This document shows positions 24,184 to 33,308 of a stretch of 64,000 bases of DNA, piece after piece. The DNA comes from JAUVXJ01 sp964433755 (lineage in GTDB: Bacteria; Chloroflexota; Anaerolineae; UBA7937; B3-Chlor). Both the position numbers and the translations under genes were made by a program. The stretch covers positions 224,350 through 288,349 of the forward strand of contig CAYSSR010000005.1 in NCBI GenBank assembly GCA_964433755.1. The letters are read 5' to 3'. The notes under the pieces were generated by a model. It was given only the letters and a program-made list of their open reading frames with translations. It did not search any database and had not been told where the DNA came from. The number at the start of each line of letters is the position of its first letter. The stretch's first letter is position 1.

Positions 24184-25140
24184 ATGAACGAAGTCCAGGC
24201 TACCGGGCAGAAGATCATAGACAACGTGGAGAAGGTGATCATCGGAAAGCACGAGGAGGTGCAGCTTGGTCTCATCGCCCTGCTCTGCCAGGGACACATG
24301 CTGATCGACGATGTGCCGGGCGTAGGGAAGACCATGCTGGCCAAGGCCATGGCCAGATCTCTCGGCTGCACTTTCAAGCGCATCCAGTTCACCCCGGACA
24401 TGCTGCCCAGCGACGTGACCGGAGTCTCCGTCTACGATCAGAGTACAGGCCGATTCGAGTTCCGCCCCGGGCCGGTCATGGCCAACATCGTGCTCACGGA
24501 TGAGATCAACCGTGCAACCCCCAAGACACAGTCCGCGTTGCTGGAGGCCATGGAGGAACACCAGGTGACGGTCGACGGAGTGACGCACCTGTTGGACAAG
24601 CCTTTCCTCGTCTTGGCCACGCAGAACCCTATCGAGTACGAAGGGACGTTTCCCTTGCCCGAAGCTCAGTTGGACCGCTTCCTGATGCGGTTGACTCTGG
24701 GCTATCCCAGCCCCACGGATGAAATACGCATCCTGGAGGCTCAGCAATACGTTCACCCCATAGAGACCATAGAGCAGGTGGTGAGCACCGCCGAACTGCT
24801 GGAGATGCAGGAGCGGATCAAGGATGTCTTCGTCCACGATGGCATCAAAGAGTACATTGTATCCCTGGTAGGGGCTACGCGCAGCCATCCCGACGTGTAC
24901 CTTGGCAGTAGCCCCCGTGGAGCTCTCGCCCTCTACAGGACGTGTCAGGCCCGGGCCGCGGTACAGGGACGCGACTACGTGATCCCTGATGACACGAAGG
25001 CTCTGGCCGAGGCTACGCTGGCCCACCGCCTGATAGTCAACCCCGCTGCCCGGATAAGGGAGGTCGATCCCCGCACCGTAGTCAGGGAGGTGTTGCAGGG
25101 GGTGGAAGCTCCCGGGTCTCCGGTGAGGGTGGAAGTGTAA
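24184..25140 (+). CDS. MoxR family AAA+ ATPase
   Basis: A 318-residue AAA+ protein of the standard MoxR length. Visible motifs are VIIGKHEEVQLGLIALL, Walker A DDVPGVGKTMLAKA, FTPDMLPSDVTG, Walker B IVLTDEINRATPKTQSALLEAMEE, sensor ATQNPIEYEGTFPLPEAQLDRF, and the late lid region. MoxR proteins act as chaperone-like ATPases, usually with DUF58 and VWA proteins, in assembling or activating protein complexes. A DUF58 gene follows after 32 bp, giving the classic pair. Confidence 0.94.
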   Translation: MNEVQATGQKIIDNVEKVIIGKHEEVQLGLIALLCQGHMLIDDVPGVGKTMLAKAMARSLGCTFKRIQFTPDMLPSDVTGVSVYDQSTGRFEFRPGPVMANIVLTDEINRATPKTQSALLEAMEEHQVTVDGVTHLLDKPFLVLATQNPIEYEGTFPLPEAQLDRFLMRLTLGYPSPTDEIRILEAQQYVHPIETIEQVVSTAELLEMQERIKDVFVHDGIKEYIVSLVGATRSHPDVYLGSSPRGALALYRTCQARAAVQGRDYVIPDDTKALAEATLAHRLIVNPAARIREVDPRTVVREVLQGVEAPGSPVRVEV

Positions 25141-25172
25141 CGAGATCGCGATTCCCATGAAGGGCACAGACG

Positions 25173-26447
25173 TTGGGGATTAGTGTCAATCGTGCGGTCT
25201 TTGTGCTCCTCGCGCTTCTCGTCGTGCCCACCTTAGTCACCGGGCATGAGCTATTCGTTCGTACTCTGTACGTCGTTGTGAGCCTCGTCGTCCTCTGTTT
25301 TGTCTGGGCCTGGCTGAACATCCGTTGGCTGTCCGCGTCTCGTAGTCTGCGCTCCAACCGTGCCCAGGTGGGGGGCATGATCCAGGAGAGGGTGCTGGTT
25401 CGAAACGAGGGCCCGTTGCCCAAGCTCTATGTGGGGTTCCAGGATCTCTCTGGGCTGCAAGGCTACCAGGTTGATCGTGTGTTGAGCGCCCTTCCTGGCC
25501 ACGCGGAGCGGAGTTGGATGTCGCTGGCGCGATGCAAGCGGAGGGGAAAGTTCAACTTCGGCCCAGTCGTGATGACCAGCGGCGACCCTTTTGGCATCTT
25601 CCGGATGAGGCGTGAGGTGCCGTTGTATTCCACACTCGTTGTCTATCCGGCGACCGTCGATCTGCCTCATTTTCGGCCACCGGTAGGGAGACTCTCGGGG
25701 GGCGACGCTATTCAACGTCAGACTCAACACGTAACCACCAACGTGTCCGGGGTCAGAGATTACAGGCCCGAAGACAGTTTCAACCGCATACACTGGCTGT
25801 CCACGGCGCGGAGGGGGCGCCTGATTTCGAAAGAGTTCGAACTCGACCCGTTGGCGGACCTCTGGCTCTTCGTGGACATGGAGGAGTCCGTTCAGGCAGG
25901 CTCCTATGCCGATGAACTGGTTTTCGATTCGCTCAACGCCCCGCCTCTGCGCTCGACAGCGCCAGTGCTCCATCCCAGCACAGAGGAGTATGTCGCGACG
26001 ATCGCTGCCTCTCTGGCGAAGCACCTGCTGGGCCAGAGGAGAGCGCTGGGCATGATCACCTATGGTCAGCGTCGCGAGTTCGTACAGGTAGACAGGGGGG
26101 AGCGGCAACTGGTCAGACTCCTCGAGTCTCTGGCCGTGATCAGGGCCGAGGGACGGGTCCCTCTGGCGGAGGTCATCGCTGCCGAGAGCAGTCAACTGGG
26201 GGGAGGTGCGACAGCTATCGTCGTCACGCCATCCACCGAGGGCAGCTGGGTAGGTTCGGCGAGGGACTTGAAGCGGAAGGGTATAGATACAGTGGCCGTA
26301 CACGTGGAACCGAGCGGGTTCGGGGATGCCCCCGATTCCTTGGAGGTGGTGGCCAGTTTGGCGGCCAGTGGTATACCGACCTACCTTGTTAAGAACGACG
26401 AGCCGCTTGGCGATACATTCGCGCAGAGTGTCGAGCTGGTCAGATGA
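25173..26447 (+). CDS. DUF58 domain-containing protein
   Basis: A 424-residue protein with two adjacent N-terminal membrane helices (AVFVLLALLVVPTLVTG and TLYVVVSLVVLCFVWAWLNI), a beta-rich middle part (RRGKFNFGPVVMTSGDPFGIFR), and the DUF58 signature VRDYRPEDSFNRIHWLSTARRGRLISKEFE, given here as its ends VRDYRPEDS and RIHWLSTARR. A VWA-like fold follows (LWLFVDMEES). It is the membrane partner of MoxR ATPases; the operon's target is unknown. The only start in frame after the preceding stop is TTG at 25173, with AGGG about nine bases upstream. The next gene overlaps by 4 bp. Confidence 0.9.
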   Translation: MGISVNRAVFVLLALLVVPTLVTGHELFVRTLYVVVSLVVLCFVWAWLNIRWLSASRSLRSNRAQVGGMIQERVLVRNEGPLPKLYVGFQDLSGLQGYQVDRVLSALPGHAERSWMSLARCKRRGKFNFGPVVMTSGDPFGIFRMRREVPLYSTLVVYPATVDLPHFRPPVGRLSGGDAIQRQTQHVTTNVSGVRDYRPEDSFNRIHWLSTARRGRLISKEFELDPLADLWLFVDMEESVQAGSYADELVFDSLNAPPLRSTAPVLHPSTEEYVATIAASLAKHLLGQRRALGMITYGQRREFVQVDRGERQLVRLLESLAVIRAEGRVPLAEVIAAESSQLGGGATAIVVTPSTEGSWVGSARDLKRKGIDTVAVHVEPSGFGDAPDSLEVVASLAASGIPTYLVKNDEPLGDTFAQSVELVR

Positions 26448-26974
26448 CGATACGGCAGGCTGATCTGAAGGACCTTAACGCGTGCGTGCTCATCGATACG
26501 TCGTATTCGACCAGGCGCGTCTGGCAGATTCGCACCGACGAAAGGCCGTACGAGGAGATTGGCATCACATTCCAGACGATCAAGCTGCCGCGATCGGTGC
26601 GTGCAAGCTCTCCGAGAGATAGCGACCACCTGATCGAGGATTGGCAGCGTGGCGAGTGTTTTCTGGTAGCAGAGGAGAGCGAGGAGATCCAAGGGTATGT
26701 GAACATGGTCGTGCAGCCGCGCGACGCTTCAGGATGGATCAGGGACTTGACGGTAGCCGGGAGATTCCGCAGGCACGGGATAGGGAGCGAGCTGCTCCGA
26801 GCGGCGTTCCGCTGGGCTAGAGAACAGGGACTGCGAACTATCCTGCTGGAGACACAGACGAAGAACTACCCGGCCATCTGCTTCTGCCGCAAACATGGCT
26901 TCGTGTTCTGCGGCTTCAACGATCACTATTATCGTAACCAGGACATTGCCATCTTCTTCTCCCGAAGCCTATGA
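26444..26974 (+). CDS. GNAT family N-acetyltransferase
   Basis: A 176-residue protein starting MTIRQADLKDL. The GNAT core is visible: a central strand GWIRDLTVAGRFR, the acetyl-CoA pyrophosphate loop RRHGIGSELLRAA near residue 105, then LETQTKNYPAICFCRKHGF, a typical last strand-helix. The pattern resembles streptothricin- or RimI-like enzymes but the substrate cannot be assigned. An ATGA overlap with the DUF58 gene shows it is part of the same operon. Confidence 0.87.
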   Translation: MTIRQADLKDLNACVLIDTSYSTRRVWQIRTDERPYEEIGITFQTIKLPRSVRASSPRDSDHLIEDWQRGECFLVAEESEEIQGYVNMVVQPRDASGWIRDLTVAGRFRRHGIGSELLRAAFRWAREQGLRTILLETQTKNYPAICFCRKHGFVFCGFNDHYYRNQDIAIFFSRSL

Positions 26975-27333
26975 GTCGCAGTCGACTCTGTGTTGGCGTG
27001 GACAGCAAGCGGACGACGATCTGTACGCGCTAGGCGCGGCACAGGGTTTGGTGCATCGGCCTGCGTGCTATGGCATCAGCGAGAGGGCAAGCACGCAGGC
27101 TGTCAGCGCTGATGGAGACAGACACTACAGGGGACGGTTAACCGCCTCTCTGAGCGAGCTTGGCACTTCAGGCGTGACCACATCTGGCGTATCACAGGTG
27201 GCTGCCGCGTACCACAGCATGGTGGGGCTCGCCATTTGAAGGCTGGGGCCAGCGTTCCAGAGCTGTTGCGTCGGGCAGGAGACATGCGCATTCGGCGTCG
27301 TGGACGGCGCCCGATCGTGGAGCGGACGTTGAC
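26975..27333. other. Intergenic stretch before the rho promoter
   Basis: About 360 bases with no gene, terminator or repeat that I could support. Short frames on both strands lack ribosome sites. Confidence 0.4.
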
Positions 27334-27362
27334 TTGACGGAGCGGGGAAAACCTGGTATAAT
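27334..27362 (+). promoter_or_regulatory. Strong sigma70 promoter for rho
   Basis: TTGACG (27334-27339), 17-bp spacer, a perfect TATAAT (27357-27362). Transcription would start near 27369, leaving a leader of about 210 bases before rho, consistent with the autoregulated leaders of rho in other bacteria. Confidence 0.75.
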
Positions 27363-27578
27363 AGGAACGGTTTTGCCACTACTAGATCGATCCGTCTTCC
27401 CCTTATTCACCATGAATGAATCCTCTTGGGTTGCATCCCTTGCCGAGAAGGTGTTCGTGAAAGCACGACGCCTTTGCAGCGGCTAGGGGCGCACGTATTA
27501 CCAAGACTTCCCTGTGGATCAGCATAGTCTGAGACTCGTTCCTGTCCATGCTTTCTAGCCAACGAAAGAGGCAAGCAC

Positions 27579-28895
27579 ATGAGTTCCGTTGACCAAGCCA
27601 GCAAGAACGGCGACGAATCGCCATCGAGGCCGCCCGAGAAGCTCAACATCGCCGAGCTGGAGATGATGACCCTTGACGCGCTGAGGGAGATGGCTGCCGA
27701 ACAGGGGCTATCCGGAATCAGTCGTCTGAAGAAGCAGGATCTCGTCTTTCGGCTCTTGAGGGCGAAGGCCGAGGAGCAGGGTCATATCTTCGGAGGCGGG
27801 GTGCTCGAGATTGTGCAGGAGGGGATAGGTTTCCTGCGATCTGACCATTTGTTGCCCGGCCCAGACGACGTCTACGTGTCTCAGTCGCAGATCCGGCGCT
27901 TCGGGTTGCGCACCGGCGACACGGTGATAGGACAGGTGCGTCCTCCCAAGAACTCGGAGAAGTACTTTGGTCTACTGAGAGTGGAGGCGGTTAACGGCCT
28001 CGATCCGGAGGCTGCCAAGCGGCGGCCGACGTTCGAGAGCTTGACGCCGATCTTTCCCACCGAGCTCATGGACCTGGAGACGACGCCTGACGTCCTGACT
28101 ACCCGGCTGATGAACCTCGTGGCCCCCATAGGGCGTGGTCAGCGTGGTCTCATCGTCTCACCGCCGAAAGCAGGCAAGACCACGGTGCTCAAGCAGATCG
28201 CCAATGGCGTCAGCGCCAACTACAACGACATTCACCTGATGGTCTGTCTGGTTGGGGAGAGGCCAGAAGAGGTCACCGACATGGATCGCTCGGTGGAGGC
28301 TGAGGTCTACAGCTCCACGTTCGACGACCCGGTCCAGAGCCACACCAAGGTAGCGGAGATGTGCCTGGCCCGAGCCAAACGGCTGGTGGAGGGCGGCCGG
28401 GACGTGGTCGTTCTCTTGGACAGCATCACTCGCCTTTCCAGGGCTTACAACCTGACTGTGCCGCCCAGCGGGCGCACGCTGTCAGGAGGTCTGGACCCTG
28501 CGGCTCTCTATCCTCCGAAGGGCTTCTTCGGAGCTGCTCGCAATATCGAGGAAGGGGGCAGTCTGACCATCATGGCCACCTGCCTGATAGACACAGGTAG
28601 CCGCATGGACGACATGATCTACGAAGAGTTCAAGGGCACCGGGAACATGGAGTTACACCTGAACAGGAGGTTGGCTGAGCGACGTATCTTCCCCGCTTTC
28701 GACATCGAAAGGTCCGGCACGCGCAGAGAGGAGTTGCTTCTGGATGACGCTGTGCTCAGCAAGGTGTGGACCATCCGAAGCATGATAGACCGGATGGGGG
28801 GAGGGACAGACGCGCTGGGGCCTCTGCTGGACTACATACGCAAGACGAAGAGCAACAAGGAGTTCCTGGAGAAGCTTACCAAGGAGCTCGTGTGA
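27579..28895 (+). CDS. rho: Transcription termination factor Rho
   Basis: A 438-residue hexameric RNA helicase. After about 20 polar residues the Rho N-terminal helix domain reads LNIAELEMMTLDALREMAAE, followed by the RNA-binding cold-shock domain (GGVLEIVQEGIGFLRS, DDVYVSQSQIRRFGLRTGD). The ATPase has Walker A SPPKAGKTT at about 194-202, the Q-loop region (GERPEEVTDM), Walker B VVVLLDSITRLSRAYN, and the C-terminal FKGTGNMELHL. It ends factor-dependent transcripts. The start ATG 27579 has AGAGG upstream. The next gene begins 28 bp downstream. Confidence 0.97.
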   Translation: MSSVDQASKNGDESPSRPPEKLNIAELEMMTLDALREMAAEQGLSGISRLKKQDLVFRLLRAKAEEQGHIFGGGVLEIVQEGIGFLRSDHLLPGPDDVYVSQSQIRRFGLRTGDTVIGQVRPPKNSEKYFGLLRVEAVNGLDPEAAKRRPTFESLTPIFPTELMDLETTPDVLTTRLMNLVAPIGRGQRGLIVSPPKAGKTTVLKQIANGVSANYNDIHLMVCLVGERPEEVTDMDRSVEAEVYSSTFDDPVQSHTKVAEMCLARAKRLVEGGRDVVVLLDSITRLSRAYNLTVPPSGRTLSGGLDPAALYPPKGFFGAARNIEEGGSLTIMATCLIDTGSRMDDMIYEEFKGTGNMELHLNRRLAERRIFPAFDIERSGTRREELLLDDAVLSKVWTIRSMIDRMGGGTDALGPLLDYIRKTKSNKEFLEKLTKELV

Positions 28896-28923
28896 CGACA
28901 GACTGGACCGCGATATCCCCTTC

Positions 28924-29973
28924 ATGACAGAATCGTCCGCCACAGATACCATCCTCCACACCGCAGGAGCCGTGCTCCAGTGGCTCAAGAGTGATAGCCT
29001 GGTCGTACCTCGCTACGCTTCCCACTTCGCCATCGTCCTGTCAGTCGCTTTTGTGCTCTCCACCGGCGGGTTGGGCATCGATAGGCTGCGGCAGGCCGAG
29101 GCCTTTCATCTCGATCTGGACGCGCGTGAGCCGGCGACCCTGGTATCCTGGGGCAATTCACAACAGGAGGACCCGGATTTCCTCACCAGGGGCGCGGCGC
29201 CGATAACCATCATTCCCGAGAGGGGACGTCAAGGGGTGATGATCTACGTTGTCCAGTCTGGGGACAATGTCTCCAAGATCGCCCAGCGCTTCGGACTTCG
29301 ACCGGAGACTATCCTGTGGTCCAATCCAGAATTGGAGACCTGGCCGGACTACATAATCGTCGGTCAACAGCTCTTCATCCTCCCGGAGGATGGTGCCTAT
29401 CACGAGGTCCAAGCCGGGGACACTCTGGACAGCATTGCCAAGAAGTACAGCGTGGACCCCATGGTTGTCGTGGAGTGCCAATACAACGACCTGACGGAGC
29501 CGTACGAACTGCTAGCCGGACAATACCTGGTCGTGCCCGGCGGCACCAAGCCGCTGGTTTCCAGATACGTACAGGCCACTGCCCCGCCTCCAAGTGACGC
29601 GCCAACGGGCACGGGCAGCTTCATGTGGCCCGCGAGCGGGTATCTGACGCAGGGGTACTACCTGGGTCACGAGGCCATAGACATCGGAGCACCTACCGGG
29701 ACACCCATCTACGCCGCGGACACGGGCTACGTTTCTGCAACGGGCTGGATGGGAGGGTACGGCAACTACATCATTGTCAACCACGGCAATGGTTTCGAGA
29801 CGCTCTACGCTCACCTGAGTGAGATTCGCGTCATCGCTGGGCAAGGCGTGCAGCGTGGACATCTGATAGGACTGATGGGCAGCACAGGTCGGTCCACGGG
29901 GCCCCATCTGCACTTCGAGATTCGACAGGGCGGTGTGAAGCGTAATCCGGTGGGTTTTCTGCCGAGGGGCTGA
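28924..29973 (+). CDS. LysM repeat M23 family metallopeptidase
   Basis: A 349-residue envelope protein. A hydrophobic segment near residues 35-55 (FAIVLSVAFVLSTGGLG) anchors or exports it. Two LysM peptidoglycan-binding repeats follow: YVVQSGDNVSKIAQRFGL near 105 and HEVQAGDTLDSIAKKYSV near 160, each ending in a Gln-x-Leu-x-x-x-Pro strand. The C-terminal M23 domain has the zinc ligands in GHEAIDIGAPTGTPIYA (HxxxD) and GPHLHFEIR (HxH). It should cut peptide cross-links of the cell wall, or act as an activator of such enzymes. The start is the first ATG after rho; its ribosome site is weak. Confidence 0.93.
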   Translation: MTESSATDTILHTAGAVLQWLKSDSLVVPRYASHFAIVLSVAFVLSTGGLGIDRLRQAEAFHLDLDAREPATLVSWGNSQQEDPDFLTRGAAPITIIPERGRQGVMIYVVQSGDNVSKIAQRFGLRPETILWSNPELETWPDYIIVGQQLFILPEDGAYHEVQAGDTLDSIAKKYSVDPMVVVECQYNDLTEPYELLAGQYLVVPGGTKPLVSRYVQATAPPPSDAPTGTGSFMWPASGYLTQGYYLGHEAIDIGAPTGTPIYAADTGYVSATGWMGGYGNYIIVNHGNGFETLYAHLSEIRVIAGQGVQRGHLIGLMGSTGRSTGPHLHFEIRQGGVKRNPVGFLPRG

Positions 29974-30024
29974 TTCGGAATAGAGGCCTGAGGCTCGTCA
30001 GTCTCACGGCCACGGGGCCAGGGA

Positions 30025-30777
30025 GTGGAGAGAGCCGGGTTCTTCGTCGGCACATCGGGCTGGAGTTACAAGCACTGGCACGGCCTCTTCTACCCTGCGG
30101 ACCTACCTCAGCGTGAATGGTTTGCCCATTACGCCAAGTACTTCTCCAGCGTCGAGATCAACTACACCTTCTATCGACTGCCCTCAGAGAAGACCTTCGT
30201 CCGCTGGAGGAGGCAGTGCCCGCCCGAGTTCGTGTACGCGTTGAAGGCCCCTCGCACCATCACCCACCTCAGGAAGCTGCGCCTCTGCGAGGAGCCGATG
30301 GACACCTTTCTGGGACGGGCCAGGTTGCTGGGGGAGAAACTCGGGCCCATTCTGTACCAGTTGCCACCGAAGTGGCACTGCAATCTGGAGCGGTTGGCTG
30401 ATTTCCTGGAGCTCCTACCAGGAGATCTACGGCACGCTATCGAGTTCCGAGACCAGAGCTGGCACGTCGAACCAGTCTTGGACCTGCTAAGGGACAAGGG
30501 CGTAGGCTTTTGCTACGTTAGCCTGCCAGGGTTCACCTGCTCGTCGGTGGTCACGGGGTGCATCTACTATGCGCGCATGCATGGCGTCAGGGTGAAGTAC
30601 GGCGGGTTGTACGACGAACAGCAGTTGCGCGAACTGGCGGGGCAGGTGTGCCGCCTCCGAGATGCGGGCTGTGAGACGTTCGTCTACTTCAACAACGACG
30701 CCGAGGCCTGTGCCGTGGAGAACGCGTGGAGGTTGAAGCTGCTGGTAGGTGAGCTCACGAGGAGAGACGATGCGTAA
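30025..30777 (+). CDS. DUF72 domain-containing protein
   Basis: A 250-residue protein of the DUF72 (YecE-like) TIM-barrel family: FFVGTSGWSYKHWHGLFYP, the conserved SSVEINYTFYRLPSEKTFVRW, FVYALKAPRTITH, LGPILYQLPP, and near the end YFNNDAEACAVENAW, the usual Asn/Asp-rich closing motif. Biochemical function is not known. It starts with GTG at 30025 and its stop overlaps the start of the radical SAM gene by 8 bp. Confidence 0.9.
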   Translation: MERAGFFVGTSGWSYKHWHGLFYPADLPQREWFAHYAKYFSSVEINYTFYRLPSEKTFVRWRRQCPPEFVYALKAPRTITHLRKLRLCEEPMDTFLGRARLLGEKLGPILYQLPPKWHCNLERLADFLELLPGDLRHAIEFRDQSWHVEPVLDLLRDKGVGFCYVSLPGFTCSSVVTGCIYYARMHGVRVKYGGLYDEQQLRELAGQVCRLRDAGCETFVYFNNDAEACAVENAWRLKLLVGELTRRDDA

Positions 30778-31780
30778 AGAAGCTATGCTGTATCAGAAGC
30801 TCGAGAATAGTCTTGTCCGTTGTTCCTTGTGTGCCCATCGCTGCACGATCAAGCCAGGTCGACGAGGGATATGTGGTGTCCGGGAGAACGAAAGTGGCAC
30901 ACTCTACACTCTGGTCTATGCGGACGCCATCGCGGCTCACGTAGATCCTATAGAGAAGAAGCCCATCTACAACTTCTTGCCCGGGACGCGCAGCTTCTCC
31001 ATCGCCACAGTGGGCTGCAACTTCCGCTGTCGCTTCTGTCAGAACGCTGACATCTCCCAGGCGCCTCGGGAGGGCCTGCCTTTGAAGGGGGAGGAGTTGC
31101 TCCCTGAACAGGTGGTGCGCGCTGCCACAAGCTACGCTTGTGAGTCCATCGCCTACACCTACACAGAGCCCACCGTCTTTTTCGAATACGCGTACGACAC
31201 GGCCAAGCTCGCCCAGGGACAGGGCATCAAGAACATCTTTGTCACCAATGGGTATATGACACTGGAGGCCCTGGAGGAGATCGAGCGCTACCTGGACGCG
31301 GCCAACGTGGACCTGAAGAGCTTCGACGATAAGTTCTACCGCCGCACGTGCGGGGCGAAGCTGGGGCCGGTGCTGGAGACCATCGAGGCCATGCACAAGC
31401 GCGGCGTGTGGGTGGAGGTGACGACCCTGCTCATCCCGGGACTCAACGATAGCGACGAGGAGCTGGAACAGATCGCCCGCTTTCTGGCTGGCATAAGCCC
31501 CGACATCCCGTGGCACGTATCGCGCTTCACGCCACGATACAGGATGCTGGACCGGCCACCGACACCTGGGGACAGGGTGAACAGGGCAGCGGAGATCGGT
31601 GGACGAGCCGGACTGAGATACGTCTATGTGGGCAACATGCCGGGCAACAAGTACGAGAATACGTTCTGCCCCTCGTGTGGGGCGGTAGCCATTGGCAGAA
31701 TCGGCTATCAAACGACCCTCAACCTTGACGACAACAGATGTGCTTCCTGTGGGCAGGAACTCGCGGTCGTCCGCAGATAA
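30770..31780 (+). CDS. amrS: AmmeMemoRadiSam system radical SAM enzyme (AmrS/PflA-like)
   Basis: A 336-residue radical SAM protein. The N-terminal Cys motif CSLCAHRCTIKPGRRGICGVR and the KKPIYNFLPGTRSFSIATVGC run-in are typical of the AmrS group; the cluster motif is CNFRCRFC (CX3CX2C). The tail carries two more Cys pairs, FCPSCG and CASCGQ, forming a probable zinc or Fe-S site. AmrS proteins are named for co-occurrence with AMMECR1 and Memo proteins, neither of which is in this window. The ATG at 30770 has GAGGAGA upstream. The eRF1-like gene follows after 15 bp. Confidence 0.88.
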   Translation: MRKEAMLYQKLENSLVRCSLCAHRCTIKPGRRGICGVRENESGTLYTLVYADAIAAHVDPIEKKPIYNFLPGTRSFSIATVGCNFRCRFCQNADISQAPREGLPLKGEELLPEQVVRAATSYACESIAYTYTEPTVFFEYAYDTAKLAQGQGIKNIFVTNGYMTLEALEEIERYLDAANVDLKSFDDKFYRRTCGAKLGPVLETIEAMHKRGVWVEVTTLLIPGLNDSDEELEQIARFLAGISPDIPWHVSRFTPRYRMLDRPPTPGDRVNRAAEIGGRAGLRYVYVGNMPGNKYENTFCPSCGAVAIGRIGYQTTLNLDDNRCASCGQELAVVRR

Positions 31781-31795
31781 GGTGGAGGTGCAGTC

Positions 31796-32920
31796 ATGTT
31801 CGACAAGCGCGAACTGAGGGAGCTGTCCGGCTATCGGGACGAAGAGAATCTCATCTGTAGCTTCTACTTTCCGTTAGAGAAGGGCGAACCGGCAGGAGAG
31901 GGGAGCCAAATCAGGCTGAAGAACATGATCGCCGAGGCTCAAGCCGACCGCGAGCACTGGACAAGCGCCCAACTCAGGTCCGTGTCGGATGATCTTGCGC
32001 GCATCGAGAGGCTGGCGACGGAGGAGATGGTCGTCGGTGGTGGAGGGCTCGCCGTCTACGCGTGTTCTGCCACTGATCTGTGGGAGGTGTTTCGCCTGCC
32101 AGACGGAATAGGTCCTCTCCTGGCCATAGATCACGTCATCCGCATGAGGCCGATGATCGAATTCATGAATCGTTATCGGCGCCATTGTATGGTGCTGGTG
32201 GGGAAAGCAAGGGCGCGCATCTTCCTGGTGGACTCTGCTGGTGTGGAGGAGCGGCCAGAGGTGATCGGCGAGGTGCCAGGCAGGCACGACCAGGGAGGGT
32301 GGGCGCAAGCGCGCTATCAACGCCATCACGATGACCGGGTCATGCGGCACCTGAAGGAGACCGCCGATCAGGCTTTTTCGCTCTTCCAGTCCGAGGGGTT
32401 CGACCAGTTGTTCGTTGCCGGCACCGACGACGTGGTCAGTGAGTTCATCGAGTATCTGCACCAGTATCTGAGGGAGAGGTTGGCGGGCACGTTTCCGATG
32501 GAGATGGTGTGCTCAGCCGGGGAGGTGGGAGAGCAAACCATGAGTGCGGTGCAGGAACTCACAGAGGAGCGGCACGGGAGTCTTCTCGCCAGCCTCAGAG
32601 CCGAAGTACATGCCGGGAACCTCGGCGCCGCCGGTTTGGAGGATACCCTCCACGTGTTGCAGAAAGGGCAAGTGCTCAGGCTGCTGGTGAATGACGACTT
32701 CGTTGCCTCTGGGGAGCGCTGCAAGGCCTGCGGACTTCTGTCCACGACCAGCCCTTGTCCGTTCTGTGGCGGGGAGACCGAGCATCTGGAGGACATCGTA
32801 GAGCACGTGGTGACGGAAGCCTTCCTGCGGAACTGCGAGATCGTCATGGTGGAGGGGGAGAGCCGCGAGCACCTCGCCGAACTGGGTGGCATCGGCGCCC
32901 TTCTGAGGTTCGCGGACTAG
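31796..32920 (+). CDS. eRF1/Vms1-like (baeRF family) protein
   Basis: A 374-residue protein with the fold order of archaeal/eukaryotic release factors. The middle region has VLVGKARARIFLVD, then GRHDQGGWAQARYQRHHDD near residue 165, which matches the catalytic-loop position with GGWAQ in place of GGQ; the following helix (VMRHLKETADQAFSLF) and LFVAGTDDVVSEFIEYL complete domain 2. Domain 3 ends with a zinc ribbon, CKACG and CPFCGG. Bacterial members (baeRF) are thought to act on stalled or hibernating ribosomes as peptidyl-tRNA hydrolases; the exact role here is inference. The ribosome site GGTGGAGG precedes ATG 31796. Confidence 0.8.
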   Translation: MFDKRELRELSGYRDEENLICSFYFPLEKGEPAGEGSQIRLKNMIAEAQADREHWTSAQLRSVSDDLARIERLATEEMVVGGGGLAVYACSATDLWEVFRLPDGIGPLLAIDHVIRMRPMIEFMNRYRRHCMVLVGKARARIFLVDSAGVEERPEVIGEVPGRHDQGGWAQARYQRHHDDRVMRHLKETADQAFSLFQSEGFDQLFVAGTDDVVSEFIEYLHQYLRERLAGTFPMEMVCSAGEVGEQTMSAVQELTEERHGSLLASLRAEVHAGNLGAAGLEDTLHVLQKGQVLRLLVNDDFVASGERCKACGLLSTTSPCPFCGGETEHLEDIVEHVVTEAFLRNCEIVMVEGESREHLAELGGIGALLRFAD

Positions 32921-32933
32921 GAGACTCTGTGAT

Positions 32934-33308
32934 CTATTCCTGGTCTTGAACCGGGGGGAGCCCCATCGTCCTCCGAAGACGATTCAACTCCTGCCGAGTG
33001 AAGCGGTTGAACTGACTGCCAGGGAGCTTGACGGACCGCAGGATGTCCGTTCTCACCCATTTGCGGATGGTATTCGGGTGGACTCCGAACATGCTGGCCA
33101 CCTGGCCCACGCGATAGAGACGTACGGAGCTGTCGCCTTGGAGTCCCATCCGCTCCCGGAGCCGGTCTATCTCTTCTGCGGTGAAACGGTTGTAGCTGCT
33201 TCCTGGTAGCTTGACAGGCTGTAGGACACCTGCCTTCACCCACTTGCGCACCGTGTTCGGGTGAACGTCCAGCATTTCGGCGACTTGGCCGACTCGATAG
33301 AGTTGCAT
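32934..33308 (-). CDS. Tandem helix-turn-helix protein, two MerR/excisionase-like domains
   Basis: About 124 residues made of two nearly identical copies of one winged-helix unit. Copy 1 has LYRVGQVAEMLDVHPNTVRKWV and copy 2 LYRVGQVASMFGVHPNTIRKWV (each shown only in its helix-turn-helix), followed in both by V-KLPGS--NRFT and an E/D-LRR helix. The units are about 57 residues apart and there is no ligand domain. Such a protein would bind a two-half-site operator as a monomer, or pairs of sites as a dimer. ATG 33308 has a GGGGGCAGG stretch before it. The likely promoter is at 33584-33612, which leaves an untranslated leader of about 270 bases. It converges with the baeRF gene. Confidence 0.82.
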   Translation of the reverse strand: MQLYRVGQVAEMLDVHPNTVRKWVKAGVLQPVKLPGSSYNRFTAEEIDRLRERMGLQGDSSVRLYRVGQVASMFGVHPNTIRKWVRTDILRSVKLPGSQFNRFTRQELNRLRRTMGLPPVQDQE

